From assembly GCF_910594005.1 (NCBI RefSeq), contig NC_057816.1, positions 38,865,797-38,929,796 on the forward strand: a stretch of DNA of 64,000 bases. Direction: 5' to 3'. The translations under genes were made by a program, and so were the position numbers. Under the pieces are notes generated by a model. It was given only the letters and a program-made list of their open reading frames with translations, did not search any database and had not been told where the DNA came from. Below are positions 11,086 to 20,519 of this stretch, piece by piece (position 1 is the stretch's first letter; the number at the start of each line of letters is the position of its first letter). Source of the DNA: Cervus elaphus. Its lineage: Eukaryota > Chordata > Mammalia > Artiodactyla > Cervidae.

Positions 11086-11403
11086 CAAGCTGGCCAGTAA
11101 GATTCTCTGTCTTGGAATTTTATAACTGAAGCAATGAAATTTTACCTGAGATAGGCTTTTAAATGAAGTTAAGAAAATGTTTTATTTTTTTCTATTTTAG
11201 TCCATTTCAAAGGGTCAGTTCTGCCCTTAAGTTCTATTATTCATTTACTAATTTATATAACACATTCTTTAAGTTTTAGCTAAGCAAAAAGTTGGGTCCT
11301 GCTACTTTGAACCAAACTGTATTATTTTTTATCATTCAATTTTATTTACAGAAACATCATATTTGAAAATAACATAGGACCTCCATTATGTCCAACCTTT
11401 ATC
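11086..11403. other. Non-coding AT-rich DNA, nothing recognised
   Basis: No gene or repeat assigned. The right edge is the integration point of the BovB copy. Confidence 0.5.
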
Positions 11404-12026
11404 AGTTCAGTTCAGTCACTCAGTCATGTCCGACTCTTTGAGACCCCATGAATCGCAGCACGCCAGGCCTCCCTGTCCATCACCAACTCCTGGAGTTTAC
11501 TGAAACCCATGCCCATCGAGTCAGTGATGCCATCCAGCCATCTCATCCTCTGTCGTCCCTTTCTCCTCCTGCCCACAATCCCTCCCAGCATCAGGGTCTT
11601 TTCCAATAAGTCAACTCTTCGCATGAGGTGGCCAAAGTACTGGAGTTTCAGCTTCAGCATCAGTCCTTCCAATGAACACCCAGGACTGATCTCCTTTAGG
11701 ATGGACTGGTTGGATCTCCTTGCAGTCCAAGGGACTCTCAAGAGTCTTCTCCAACACCACAGTTCAAAAGCATCAATTTTTCGGCGCTTAGGTTTCTTCA
11801 CAGTCCAACTCTCACATCCATACATGACCACTGGAAAAACCATAGTCTTGACCAGATGGACCTTTGCTGGCAAAGTAATGTCTCTGCTTTTTAATATGCT
11901 ATCTAGGTTGGTCATAACTTTCCTTCCAAGGAGTAAGCGTCTTTTAATTTCATGGCTGCAATCACCATCTGCAGTGATTTTGGAGCCCGAAAAAATAAAG
12001 TCTGACACTGTTTCCACTGTTTCCAA
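11404..12026 (-). mobile_element. LINE BovB 3' fragment (623 bp)
   Basis: Starts with the reversed 3' terminus (agttcagttcagtcactcag) and runs back to ctgacactgtttccactgtt, so it is 5'-truncated inside the polymerase C-terminal part. It is visibly younger than the copy at 7.1-8.8 kb because its reading frame is uninterrupted. The flanks ccaacctttatc and ccaatcttcata are only weakly alike, so no firm target duplication. Confidence 0.95.
11424..12026 (-). pseudogene. BovB RT C-terminal domain, open 200-codon remnant
   Basis: An uninterrupted frame for the region after the polymerase catalytic box. It contains VVMYGCESWTVKK (about residues 69-81), FELWCWRRLLRVPWTARRSN (about 92-111) and ends GVSKSRT. 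It stops about five codons earlier than the usual end because an ACG codon became TGA by a CpG-type change. It has no catalytic motif (YADD lies upstream and is missing) and no promoter, so it is a passive remnant. Confidence 0.85.
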
Positions 12027-12504
12027 TCTTCATAGTTTAGGTAAAAATTCAAATTGAAATTAATTAACAAAAAAATCTCATTTAAACATTGTTAGTATAC
12101 TTTTCAAGTGTCCATATAATGTCTAAAAAAATTAAGAGTACATGTTTTTTGATGTCTTAAACACACTTATATTTCATTTTATCTTCTTGGTACCTAACTC
12201 AGTAGGTATTCAATAAATATTTATTGAATAAATTAAACTCATTGTTTGGAATCAGGGTAATCGTTGACAAATGAATTTATTATGATCCCATTCTTATATA
12301 GTCTTTCCCAAGAGGTTTTAAAGAAGCTTCTAAAGATAATATAGGTAAGGCAGTTAATATAATTTCTCACTTTAAAAAATTGACTGTAAACAAGTATAGC
12401 AATGCAAGGACTTCCCTTTTTCTCCCTTCTGTCTCCTTCCTCCCATCCTGGTACCAAGTGCTAAATGAAATTTCACATTTGAGACCCTGTATCTTTTCAT
12501 ATCG
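12027..12504. other. Non-coding DNA with an L2-like tail
   Basis: About 12190-12240 reads ggtacctaactcagtaggta then ttcaataaatatttattgaa, which resembles the forward end of L2. The rest is unassigned. Confidence 0.4.
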
Positions 12505-12645
12505 TCACTCACCTATTCATCCAACAAAATTTATTGAACGTCTATGTGCCAATCAGTGAGCTAGGCACTTGAAGTATAGCACAGAGACTGAGGCTGCTCT
12601 TTCCAATAGAGAGCTCACAGTGAGGGGTGTGACGGAAAGTGAGGA
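12505..12645 (-). mobile_element. LINE L2 3'-end fragment
   Basis: Reversed L2 end: ctattcatccaacaaaattt, attgaacgtctatgtgccaa, gctaggcacttgaagtatag, then tccaatagagagctcacagt. This is the classic 'attgagcgcctactatgtgccaggc' layout. Confidence 0.65.
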
Positions 12646-13619
12646 AGTGCAATATGAGAAGTACAGCGTCCTGTGAGAGTGAGTAGGGAGAAATCTAACC
12701 GAGACCCAGGATGCATGGAATTTTTTTTTAGAGAAAATGTTGAACTTAATGGCCCATATATGAAGAAAACATTTTACAACAAATTCTGTCATCCCTGACT
12801 ATTGAAATAAGTCCATTTGACTATATCAAGTATCATCTTTTCTTGATGACATGTTCCTGAGCTTTTGACACAGATGACAGCATTCATTCACAAAGTAATC
12901 TGAACATCTTTAAAAGAACATTAACCAGTATTCCCACAACACCTTCAGCCCACTTCAGCAGACATTTAATGAACTGAAATATGTCTTCTGTAGGGCCCTT
13001 GAGCATCATTCAAGTCACTATTATTGACACATCCATCCTAGGGTGCAAGAACATTTTGGAGATGAATAATTGAATAGTACTATTTATAGAAGACCAGTGA
13101 TCCCATAAAACAGTAGTAATATTAGTCTTGATGAGTGAAAAGCAAATTTCTATGGTGAGAAACTTATTGGAGATTTTTCTTCCTGATTTTCATTAGAAGT
13201 GCTTTTCCATCCAGATTAGAACAGGTGACCCTGCTGTCCACTGTCATAGCACCTTGTACTTTTCTTCCTTCCACAGTAGTAATTTTACATCTCTCTAAAA
13301 TTTTCATGAGTACAATGGTCAGATCTTATTGTCATTATTATTATTATTTTATTTGTTTCTTTAGCTTATCATTATATGTCAAGAGCTCGGCCAGGAGTGA
13401 TACTCAAAAGAGACAGCAACAGATCTGGTGGGCATTAACCTACAGAGCAGGTGTGTCCTCAGATATCACTTTGTTGTGTACAAGTTGAAAATCAGCTTGG
13501 TGCCTGGCATAGCAAGTCACCAATAAGCAATTATTAAGTAACAGATAGAAGGATGAATTAACTAATGTACTGGATCAGAACTAACTGCCACCCAGCTTCA
13601 AATCACTGAATACTGCAAT
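12646..13619. other. Non-coding DNA, nothing recognised
   Basis: No gene or repeat family assigned. A short (ATT) run lies at about 13333-13348. The 87-codon frame at 13225-13488 crosses it and has no recognisable domain. Confidence 0.5.
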
Positions 13620-13833
13620 GAAGACAGAAAGACAGCACTAAGTCGTGTCCAACTCTTGCAACCCCATGGACCATAGCCTGCCAGGCTCCTCTGTCCATGG
13701 GATTCTCCAGGGAAGAATACTGGAGTGGGTTGCCATTTCCTTCTCCAGGGGATCTTCCTGACCCAGGAATCGAACCCAGGTCTCTTGCATTGCGGACAGA
13801 TTCTTTACTGACTGAGCTACATGGGAAGCCCCA
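13620..13833 (-). mobile_element. SINE Bov-tA with target-site duplication
   Basis: Reverse copy: actaagtcgtgtccaactct, gaagaatactggagtgggtt, aggaatcgaacccaggtctc, actgagctacatgggaagcc. It is flanked by aatactgcaat (13609-13619) and aatattgcaat (13834-13844), a 10/11 match, which fixes both ends. Confidence 0.95.
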
Positions 13834-14119
13834 AATATTGCAATACTTTCATTCCATTCAATCTATCACTTTCTTAAATCTCTTCAAAGTAGATACTCTG
13901 TTAATTGTTTAGGATAATTAGTGGAGAGGGGAAAGAGGAAGAAAAGAAAATCAAATAAATAATTCATGCCCTCAAGATGCTTACAATTTAGCATGAGAGA
14001 TAAGATACCTTCATAAATACCGATGGAACAAAGGTGAACAAAGGTAATGGTGGCTGGCACTGGGAGACAACTGTGATTTGAAACTACATCTGTTGAATAC
14101 TAAAGGCCATGTGTGTCCG

Positions 14120-14340
14120 ACTGAGTAAAACATGGGATGTGGAATCCAATAGACCCGGGTTTTAATCTTAGCTCCACCATTTTCTGGTTGGGCAGGTAAT
14201 CTTGAGAACATCAGTAAATAATTTTCAGTTTCATGATCTTTACAATGGGGGTGATAGTACCTACCACTCAGAGTGTTGTGAGTTTTAAATATGCTAATAT
14301 TATATTAAGCACAATGTCTGTTTTGCAATAGATGTTAATT
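14120..14340 (+). mobile_element. SINE MIR
   Basis: Forward MIR: gggatgtggaatccaataga, cccgggttttaatcttagct, ccaccattttctggttgggc, tttcatgatctttacaatgg, gtgatagtacctaccactca, gagtgttgtgagttttaaat. All family blocks are in order. Near full length. Confidence 0.8.
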
Positions 14341-14469
14341 AGAGATTAATGCTTTTGCATATGCAAATTCAACATATTTATGTTGGAATACAGGAATTAT
14401 GATAATCAGGGAAGCATATTCTTTAAGACAAAGGGAAATTATTAGCTTTTAAAAATTCATACTAGGTAG

Positions 14470-14685
14470 GGCAAAGGCTTAGGAGTCAGAAAGATTGAAA
14501 GACAGCTATTCTATGACTTACTATGGCTTGGAATGTATTACCTAACATATCTAAATCTCTAATTTCCTTATCTGTACACTGGAGCTACACAGTTATCAAC
14601 ACATCAATCAATCAATAGAATTGCTGCATGAATTTAAATGGAAGAAGATGCTTGTCACACAGTAAATGCTCAAAATGTGATTTCA
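14470..14685 (+). mobile_element. SINE MIR
   Basis: A second forward MIR: cttaggagtcagaaagattg, ctaatttccttatctgtaca, cacagtaaatgctcaaaatg. More diverged than its neighbour. The distance to the first MIR rules out a single element. Confidence 0.55.
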
Positions 14686-15199
14686 AAAATGAGGATTCAT
14701 AAAGGGCCCTGGGTAGAGGTGATAAAGTCTTCACTTTTCATCCTAAAACTGAAATCCAGATTCCTGAGACTCTTGCCTAGCCCAAAACATGCTTTCTTGC
14801 CCATTTTTTTTTTTTTTTTTGTATTAAGCTATGTAATAGAATGATTGATCTCACTGGAACACCTGAGATGAAGAAAATGCTCACTGGAGGTTGCTTATGC
14901 ATTAATGGTCGATCTGAAAAGAAATGTTTGGAGAAGCTAGGAGTACTCTTTGCATAATAGTTGTATCCTGGTCCCGAGAGTAGGCAGTTCATATTTCTAC
15001 GTGCTAGGACTCCAGGACCTGAAGACAGGCTTTACCCAATTGACTTATGGTAGATATTTATGGGCGTGAGTTTGTCTCCATTTGGCCTTCTCCTAAAATC
15101 CTGGTTCTTATATGACAATCTCCTACATGTAATGTCAGAAGCAACCCAGTTGAGGGCAGACCTATTCCAACATCAGGAAGAGGGAGCTGGAGTGATGGA
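14686..15199. other. Non-coding DNA with a 17-base T-run
   Basis: A poly-T tract lies at about 14803-14820. Nothing else is recognised. Confidence 0.45.
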
Positions 15200-15335
15200 A
15201 CAAGCACAGTGAGGAGCAGGACTTATTTTGAAGATCAAGTCCTGCCACTTCTCAACAATGTGATTCTAGGCAAATTAGTCCATCTTTTAAATCCTTCTTT
15301 ACTCCACTGGAGAAATGACAGTGTAAATGCTTATG
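15200..15335 (+). mobile_element. SINE MIR fragment
   Basis: Forward MIR core: aagtcctgccacttctcaac, aatgtgattctaggcaaatt, agtccatcttttaaatcctt. It fits 'ccacttactagctgtgtgacc-ttgggcaagtt'. Confidence 0.55.
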
Positions 15336-16124
15336 AACCCATCAACTTTGGATGTTGATATATTTACAAGTACCAGTAAAGTTAAGCACACAGGGAAAGC
15401 GTAGACACAGCCCGTTCCCAGCCCACCAGAAGATGCCAAATTTGTGGCAGTTTTAGTCTGAGTCATCACATTATTCCATAGCTTATATTTATTTGCTGTG
15501 TTTTTGCTTATTTTGAGGTATTTTAAACGCATCACTAACCCCACCATGAAATGATTTAACTTTACATTGCCCACTAAATGTGAAAGAAGGAGTAAAGTTT
15601 ATTTTTTATAAATATGTAAGTTTGGTTACTTGTATAATGTCACTTCAGAATTAAAACAATGGGATTTTGAAGTGGACTAACTTGTTTGACAGGAGAGGAA
15701 CTTTGAAATAGTAATTGCTGCCAGACATGCCTAACTGTGCAGTAATTAATAGTAGAAATGCCTGGCAAATTAAAAAATATAACCAGAACACACTCATTAG
15801 CCTATGTCTACCACACAAAGCAGAGCTAGACAGATTCATTGTTACAAAGCAACCTAGAGACAAAAATTAGACACATCTGTAAACCCTAGGACAGATTGTA
15901 AATAAGTAGGGCTTTGGAGGGAAAACACTTTTCATTTTAAAAGGGATGAGTCAGTTGAAAATTTATGCAAGGTGAAGAGTTCTTTCTCATCTGTTTGACT
16001 GAATTTCTCACTGCTGGCTCATGACACTATAGCATCTGATAACTGTCAGTCCTTCTCATTGTCTTAGTGATTGACGACCAAATCGGCCTGGTTATTCAAC
16101 CTGTTGTATTAAAGTGTTTGATCC
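15336..16124. other. Non-coding DNA, nothing recognised
   Basis: No gene, RNA or assigned repeat. The 91- and 70-codon minus-strand frames here show no domain. Confidence 0.5.
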
Positions 16125-16195
16125 CTCTTTTCATTGAGGTACACCTTTGTAAGTGTACAATTCTATGGTTTTCAATAAACTCCTTTAAAAGTTAA

Positions 16196-16475
16196 TTTAC
16201 TTTTAACTGGAGGATGATGGCTTTACAATATTGTGCCGTACACCAACATGAATCAGTCACAGGCACACTGACGTCCCCTCCCTCCTGCGTCTCCGCCCCA
16301 CCTCCGACCACACCACACCCCTGTCGGCTGTCACAGAGCACCGGGTCTGAGCTCCCTGCGTTACGCAGTGAGTTCCCACGGGCTACCTGTTACACATGGT
16401 GATGGATGTGCTTCAGTGCTCCTCTCCGTCCTTCCCACCCTCGCCTTCCCCAACTGTGTTCACAAGTCTGTTCTT
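16196..16475 (-). mobile_element. Artiodactyl L1 3' tail inside the old L1
   Basis: Reversed tail: ttttaactggaggatgatgg, ctttacaatattgtgccgta, gctgtcacagagcaccgggt, ctacctgttacacatggtga, ccaactgtgttcacaagtct. It is 5'-truncated. Possible target duplication ttaaaagt (about 16185) and cttaaagt (about 16474). Its right edge was hit again by a Bov-tA. Confidence 0.75.
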
Positions 16476-16485
16476 AAAGTCACAT

Positions 16486-16685
16486 CAAAGTGAAGTTGCT
16501 CAGTCGTGTCCAACTCTGCGACCCCATGGACTGTAGCCTACGAGGCTCCTCTGTCCATGGGATTTTCCAGGGAAGAATACTGGAGTGGGCTGCCATTTCC
16601 TTCTCCAGGGGATCTTCCCAACCCAGGGATCGAACCCAGGTCTCCCGCATTGCAGGAAGGCACTTCTGAGCTACGAAGAAAGTGC
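16486..16685 (-). mobile_element. SINE Bov-tA with 11-bp target-site duplication
   Basis: Reverse copy: gttgctcagtcgtgtccaac, gaagaatactggagtgggct, agggatcgaacccaggtctc. The target duplication taaagtcacat is perfect (16475-16485 and 16686-16696). The tRNA head is decayed at its outer end (gaaggcacttctgagctacg). Confidence 0.95.
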
Positions 16686-16749
16686 TAAAGTCACATAACT
16701 ACTGCTATAATCAATCGGGATAGAAAACATTTTCCCCATTCTAATCATT

Positions 16750-17188
16750 TCAGTGGTCATGTATGGATGTGAGAGTTGGACTGTGAAGAAAGCTGAGCGC
16801 CGAAAAATTGATGCTTTTGAACTGTGGTGTTGGAGAAGAGTCTTGAGAGTCCCTTGGACTGCAAGGAGATCCAACCAGTCCATCCTAAAGGAGATCAGTC
16901 CTAGGTGTTCATTGGAAGGACTGATGCTGAAGCTGAAACTCCAGTACTTTGGCCACCTCATGTGAAGAGTTGACTCACTGGAAAAGACCCTGATGCTGGG
17001 AGGGATTGGGGGCAGGAGGAGAAGGGGATGACAGAGGATGAGATGGCTGGATGGCATCACCGACTTGATGGGCATGGGGTAGACTCCAGGAGTTGGTGAT
17101 GGACAGGGAGGCCTGGCGTGCTGCGATTCATGGGGTCTCAAAGAGTCAGACACGACTGAGTGACTGAACTGAACTGAACTGAACTCAA
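16750..17188 (+). mobile_element. LINE BovB 3' fragment (about 440 bp)
   Basis: Begins within the C-terminal coding part (ggtcatgtatggatgtgaga) and ends with the 3' terminus (gactgaactgaactgaactg). Its sequence is very close to the minus-strand copy at 11.4 kb, including ccccatgaatcgcagcacgc read in reverse. The frame at 16753-16965 stops at a TGA (tgtgaagagttg), where a CGA or CGC is usual. Confidence 0.95.
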
Positions 17189-17814
17189 TAGTTTTCTCAT
17201 ATCTTTTAATAATCCTTCCCGTCCTAACCTCCAGCCCTCAGCAACCACTGATATGATTTCTGTCCCTAAAGTTTTCCATTTTCCACAATGTCATAGTAAT
17301 GAAATCATATCATGTATATGATTTTGCATCAAGTCTGGCTTCTTTTAAACAGCAAAATGCTTTCGTGATTCATCTATGTTGTCATGTGTATCAATAGCTT
17401 ACTCATTTACATATTGCAGAGAAGTATTCCATTATGTGGTTGTAATACAGTTTGTTTATCCTTAGCTGATGGATATTTGGGTCGTTTCCAGTTTTTTATA
17501 ATTACAAATAAAGCTATCATAAACACTGGTGTACAGATGTTTGTGTGAAGATATATCTTTCACTTCTTTTGGATAAATGTCTCTGAATGGAACTGCTGGG
17601 CTATATGGTAAGTTTATGTTTAACATTATAAGAAACTGCCAAACTGTTCTCCAGAGTGGCTGTACTATTCTTGCATTCCCACAAGCAGTGTGTATGCATT
17701 CTGATTACTTCATCTCCTCATCAATATTCCATATTGTCATTTTTAATTGTTTTGTTGCTGTTTGTTTCTTTGCAATTGTTGTTTTGCTGTTTTGAGTTGT
17801 TCTAATAGGTATGT

Positions 17815-17863
17815 TCAGTTCAGTTCAGTTGCTCAGTCGTGTCCAACTCTTTGTGACCCCATG
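17815..17863 (-). mobile_element. 49-bp BovB 3' end with perfect 11-bp target duplication
   Basis: Only the last 49 bases of BovB, reversed: from tcagttcagttcagttgctc to ctttgtgaccccatg. It is bracketed by aataggtatgt at 17804-17814 and 17864-17874. The duplication proves a separate insertion into the old L1 rather than a leftover of a longer copy. Confidence 0.92.
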
Positions 17864-17940
17864 AATAGGTATGTAGTTTGGTTTAATTGGTTTGGTTTAA
17901 TTTTCTTTTTCATTTTACCTGAAAATATTTGAAATTTTTA

Positions 17941-18514
17941 GATATCCCCCTGTAGCTCTAGTATCTAAATTAAGTGTCAAATGATATCATTATTGTAAAA
18001 ACTGTGAGTGGATTTAGTAAATAAGTTCCCTCTTGCTGTACAGAAGGAAGCGCTCCTTTTCAAAGATTCCGTTCAGCTTCCTTTATGCCATTACAGCTTT
18101 TGCCCACTAGATGGCAACTTCTCAACTGTTTGGAACAGGCAAGCAGCTGAAAAGAAGGAAACTTGCATGATAAAAGAATAGTCAGGCTATAAATTGTGAA
18201 CTGCTTTACTCCATGATTGTAAAAGAAAAAAAAAAAGACAACACTTCATTGACTGCCAAGTTAGAGCTCATCATAACCTAATGTGTGTGCTTTTCAACTA
18301 AGCCTGGAACTACCAAATGTGGATAGAACACAGCATGTTAAAAAAAATACAAAACAAGGTGTCTTTTGAACATAAATCAGTGGAATATGGCAAGCAAATA
18401 CCTTGTAGCAAACATCGTTCAGAAACTTGAACTAGTTTCTCTAGACAGTATATAATTTTCAAGATTATCCTTTAAAATACAGATATTTGTAAGTTTTAAG
18501 ATATCACGTGCTGT
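17941..18514. other. Repeat-poor DNA carrying a CTCF-type motif
   Basis: No repeat family is recognised between the L1 remnant and the next SINE, apart from an A-run at about 18222-18234. A strong CTCF core match is listed separately. Confidence 0.45.
18104..18116 (+). promoter_or_regulatory. Candidate CTCF binding site
   Basis: CCACTAGATGGCA fits the CTCF core consensus CCASYAGRKGGCR at every position. It lies in apparently unique DNA, not inside a SINE. The flanks (cagcttttgc, acttctcaac) add little support. Whether it is bound is unknown; a 13-base match alone is moderate evidence. Confidence 0.45.
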
Positions 18515-18725
18515 GCTGGGCTTGGTTGCTCAGTCGTGTCTGACTCTCTGAGACCCCATGGACTGTAGCCCACCAGGCTCCTCTGTCCATGGGCTTCTCC
18601 AGGCAGGAATACTGGAGTGGGTTGCTGCGCCCTCCTCCAGGGGATCCTCATACTCAGGGATCGAACCCGTGTCTCTTAAGTCTCCTGCATTGCAAGTGGG
18701 TTCTTTATCACTAGCGCCACCCTTA
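18515..18725 (-). mobile_element. SINE Bov-tA, fused to a second tRNA-type head
   Basis: Reverse copy: gttgctcagtcgtgtctgac, caggaatactggagtgggtt, cactagcgccaccc. Its own head lacks the outermost gggcttccct bases, and a CHR-type head follows at once. Confidence 0.9.
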
Positions 18726-18807
18726 GTGCCCCAACCAGGGATCAAACCTGTGCCCTTTCCACTGGAAGCATAGCATCTTAACCACTGGACCACCAGGGAA
18801 GTACCAG
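18726..18807 (-). mobile_element. tRNA-Glu (CHR-type) SINE head
   Basis: Reversed head: gccccaaccagggatcaaac, gcatagcatcttaaccactg, gaccaccagggaagtacc. Read forward it gives a start 'acttccctggtggtccagtg' and 'gatccctggttgggg'. Only the head is present; the usual CHR body is missing where the Bov-tA begins. Confidence 0.75.
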
Positions 18808-19682
18808 TAATTCTTTCTTTTTAACATTACGCCAGTACCAACAAAATTTCTTTCATTTATCATCAAACAACTAATAAGGATTTAAATTTCCCTGATTGCC
18901 TAATTTCTTGTAAAAGTTTGTTCAAATAGGGATTTGAAACAAATCCATGCATGCCCTTTCTCTTCAGTGTCTTTTAACCTATAGGATTCTACCGCCCCCC
19001 TCCCCCGGAACACACACACACACATACACATACACTGAAATTTATTTGGTGAAAGAACAAAACAAAACCATGTTGTTTGTCCTGTAAAGCTGTCTATAGT
19101 CTGGATTTTCTTGATTGTACTGTCTCATAGTATGGTCCCTTGTAACTCCTATGAAATGAGAATTCAACCTAGAGACTTGGTCATACTCAAGCTCTATATT
19201 TAGGGCAAGACCACTTCATAAATGGTGAGATATACTACCATCAGAAGTCCCAGGACATCTGGTTCTCTTTTTATGATGTTGCAGCCACAACAAATATTTT
19301 CTAGATCTATTTCTTTAAAATGGTGACATTCTGTCACTCCTTCCTAATTTATTAAGCAGAAACTGCTATAAAGACACACTTCCTTTCAAACATTTGCCTA
19401 TCTTAAATTTCAGTTTGTATAGAACCAATAGCATAGTGATTCTTTCCCTTTATTAAACCAGTTTTCAAAATAATGAATAGATTTCCTAATATTCTGCACA
19501 ACTGGCAATGAGGTGATGTTTAAATAATATCATTCTGAAATCATGGATTTAAATATATTTGGTGTGTTTTAATTCACTGTGTTTGTTATCCTTGTCAATG
19601 CCCAGTTTGCCTCATTTTGGCCCATGGAAGCCTCTTCCTATGGCCTTCTGATTCCTTTTAACATGATGCTATATATCTTGAT
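18808..19682. other. Non-coding DNA with a short (CA)n
   Basis: A (CA) run lies at about 19011-19033 next to a C-rich patch (ccgcccccctcccccggaac). No gene or further repeat assigned. Confidence 0.5.
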
Positions 19683-19901
19683 GGGCTTCCCAGTTAGCTT
19701 AGCAGTAGCAGTAAAGAATCTGCCTGCCAATGCAGGAGACATAGGTTTGATCTCTGTGCTGGGAAAATCCCATGGAGAAGGAAACGGCAACCCATTCCTA
19801 TACTCTTACCTGGGAAATCCCATGGACAGAGGGCCTGGCAGCCTACAGTCCACGGGGTCATGGAGTCAGACACAACTTAGCAACTCAACAACAACAACCT
19901 G
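19683..19901 (+). mobile_element. SINE Bov-tA with 7-bp target-site duplication
   Basis: Head gggcttcccagttagcttag with an unusual agcagtagcagtaaagaatc stretch, body caacccattcctatactctt, and tail caactcaacaacaacaacct. Flanked by tcttgat (19676-19682 and 19902-19908). Confidence 0.93.
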
Positions 19902-19908
19902 TCTTGAT

Positions 19909-20519
19909 AGACAGCTTATTTGCTTTCAACATAAAATATTCCAGGTTTATGTTGTGTTTTTCCTACTAAGACCAAGAACTAGCTTTATTCTTGAAAAGTC
20001 ATATTTTTTTAAGAAGCTCTGGCTCCCTTTACTGTGAAATGGTATTTAGAAACCACACTCAAGCCACCAGCAGTGTCCACAGCTACTCGGCTGTTACTGT
20101 CTCTAGTTTTGGAGTGGACAGGAAACACTCCTTTTTGAAATGCAGCATGATTTCTTCTGAACTTACAATTCAAATTTTACTTAACCTTATGAGTCTTACA
20201 AAAACCTCGGTCCTTATCCCAGCTCCTTCCATTACCTGAAGAACAAGTAATAGAATATGTGATGACTCTTAAATCCTCGATTCTGTATCTGAAAAATGAA
20301 ATTAATAAGACCAACCTCACTGAGTACTCGGAAAAAAAAAATTAAATGGAGATGGTATTTTATTTATCCCCACCACGTAGTAAATACTGAAATACTATAT
20401 ACCATTGGCATATATAAAGCTCCCCACTTGGACTTATTGTATGTAAAGATAGAAAATTAAAGCCACAAAATCCCTAATTCCAAACTGGGGACATTCCATA
20501 AAGCTACTGATTAAATACA
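19909..20519. other. Non-coding DNA, possible L1M remnant
   Basis: About 20036-20150 (aaatggtatttagaaaccac and following) weakly recalls a reversed L1M region. I cannot confirm it. Nothing else is recognised. Confidence 0.3.

Larger units (their letters stand above)
16125..17940 (-). mobile_element. Old L1 (L1M) 3' region, split by nested insertions
   Basis: Reversed L1 sequence in three parts. 16125-16195: ttttcattgaggtacacctt, gtacaattctatggttttca. 16697-16749: actgctataatcaatcggga. 17189-17814 plus 17864 on: ttagctgatggatatttggg, ccagttttttataattacaa, gaactgctgggctatatggt, aaactgccaaactgttctcc. That last block is the standard L1M terminal ORF2/3'UTR region. The breaks are filled by an artiodactyl L1 tail, a Bov-tA, a BovB copy and a 49-bp BovB end. 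Confidence 0.8.

Noticed and set aside
11509..12057. Plus-strand open frame of 182 codons
   Set aside because: It is the antisense of the BovB C-terminal domain. Similar shadow frames lie opposite other BovB copies (16671-17153 minus, 49321-49938 minus, 7419-7787 plus, 37911-38288 minus).
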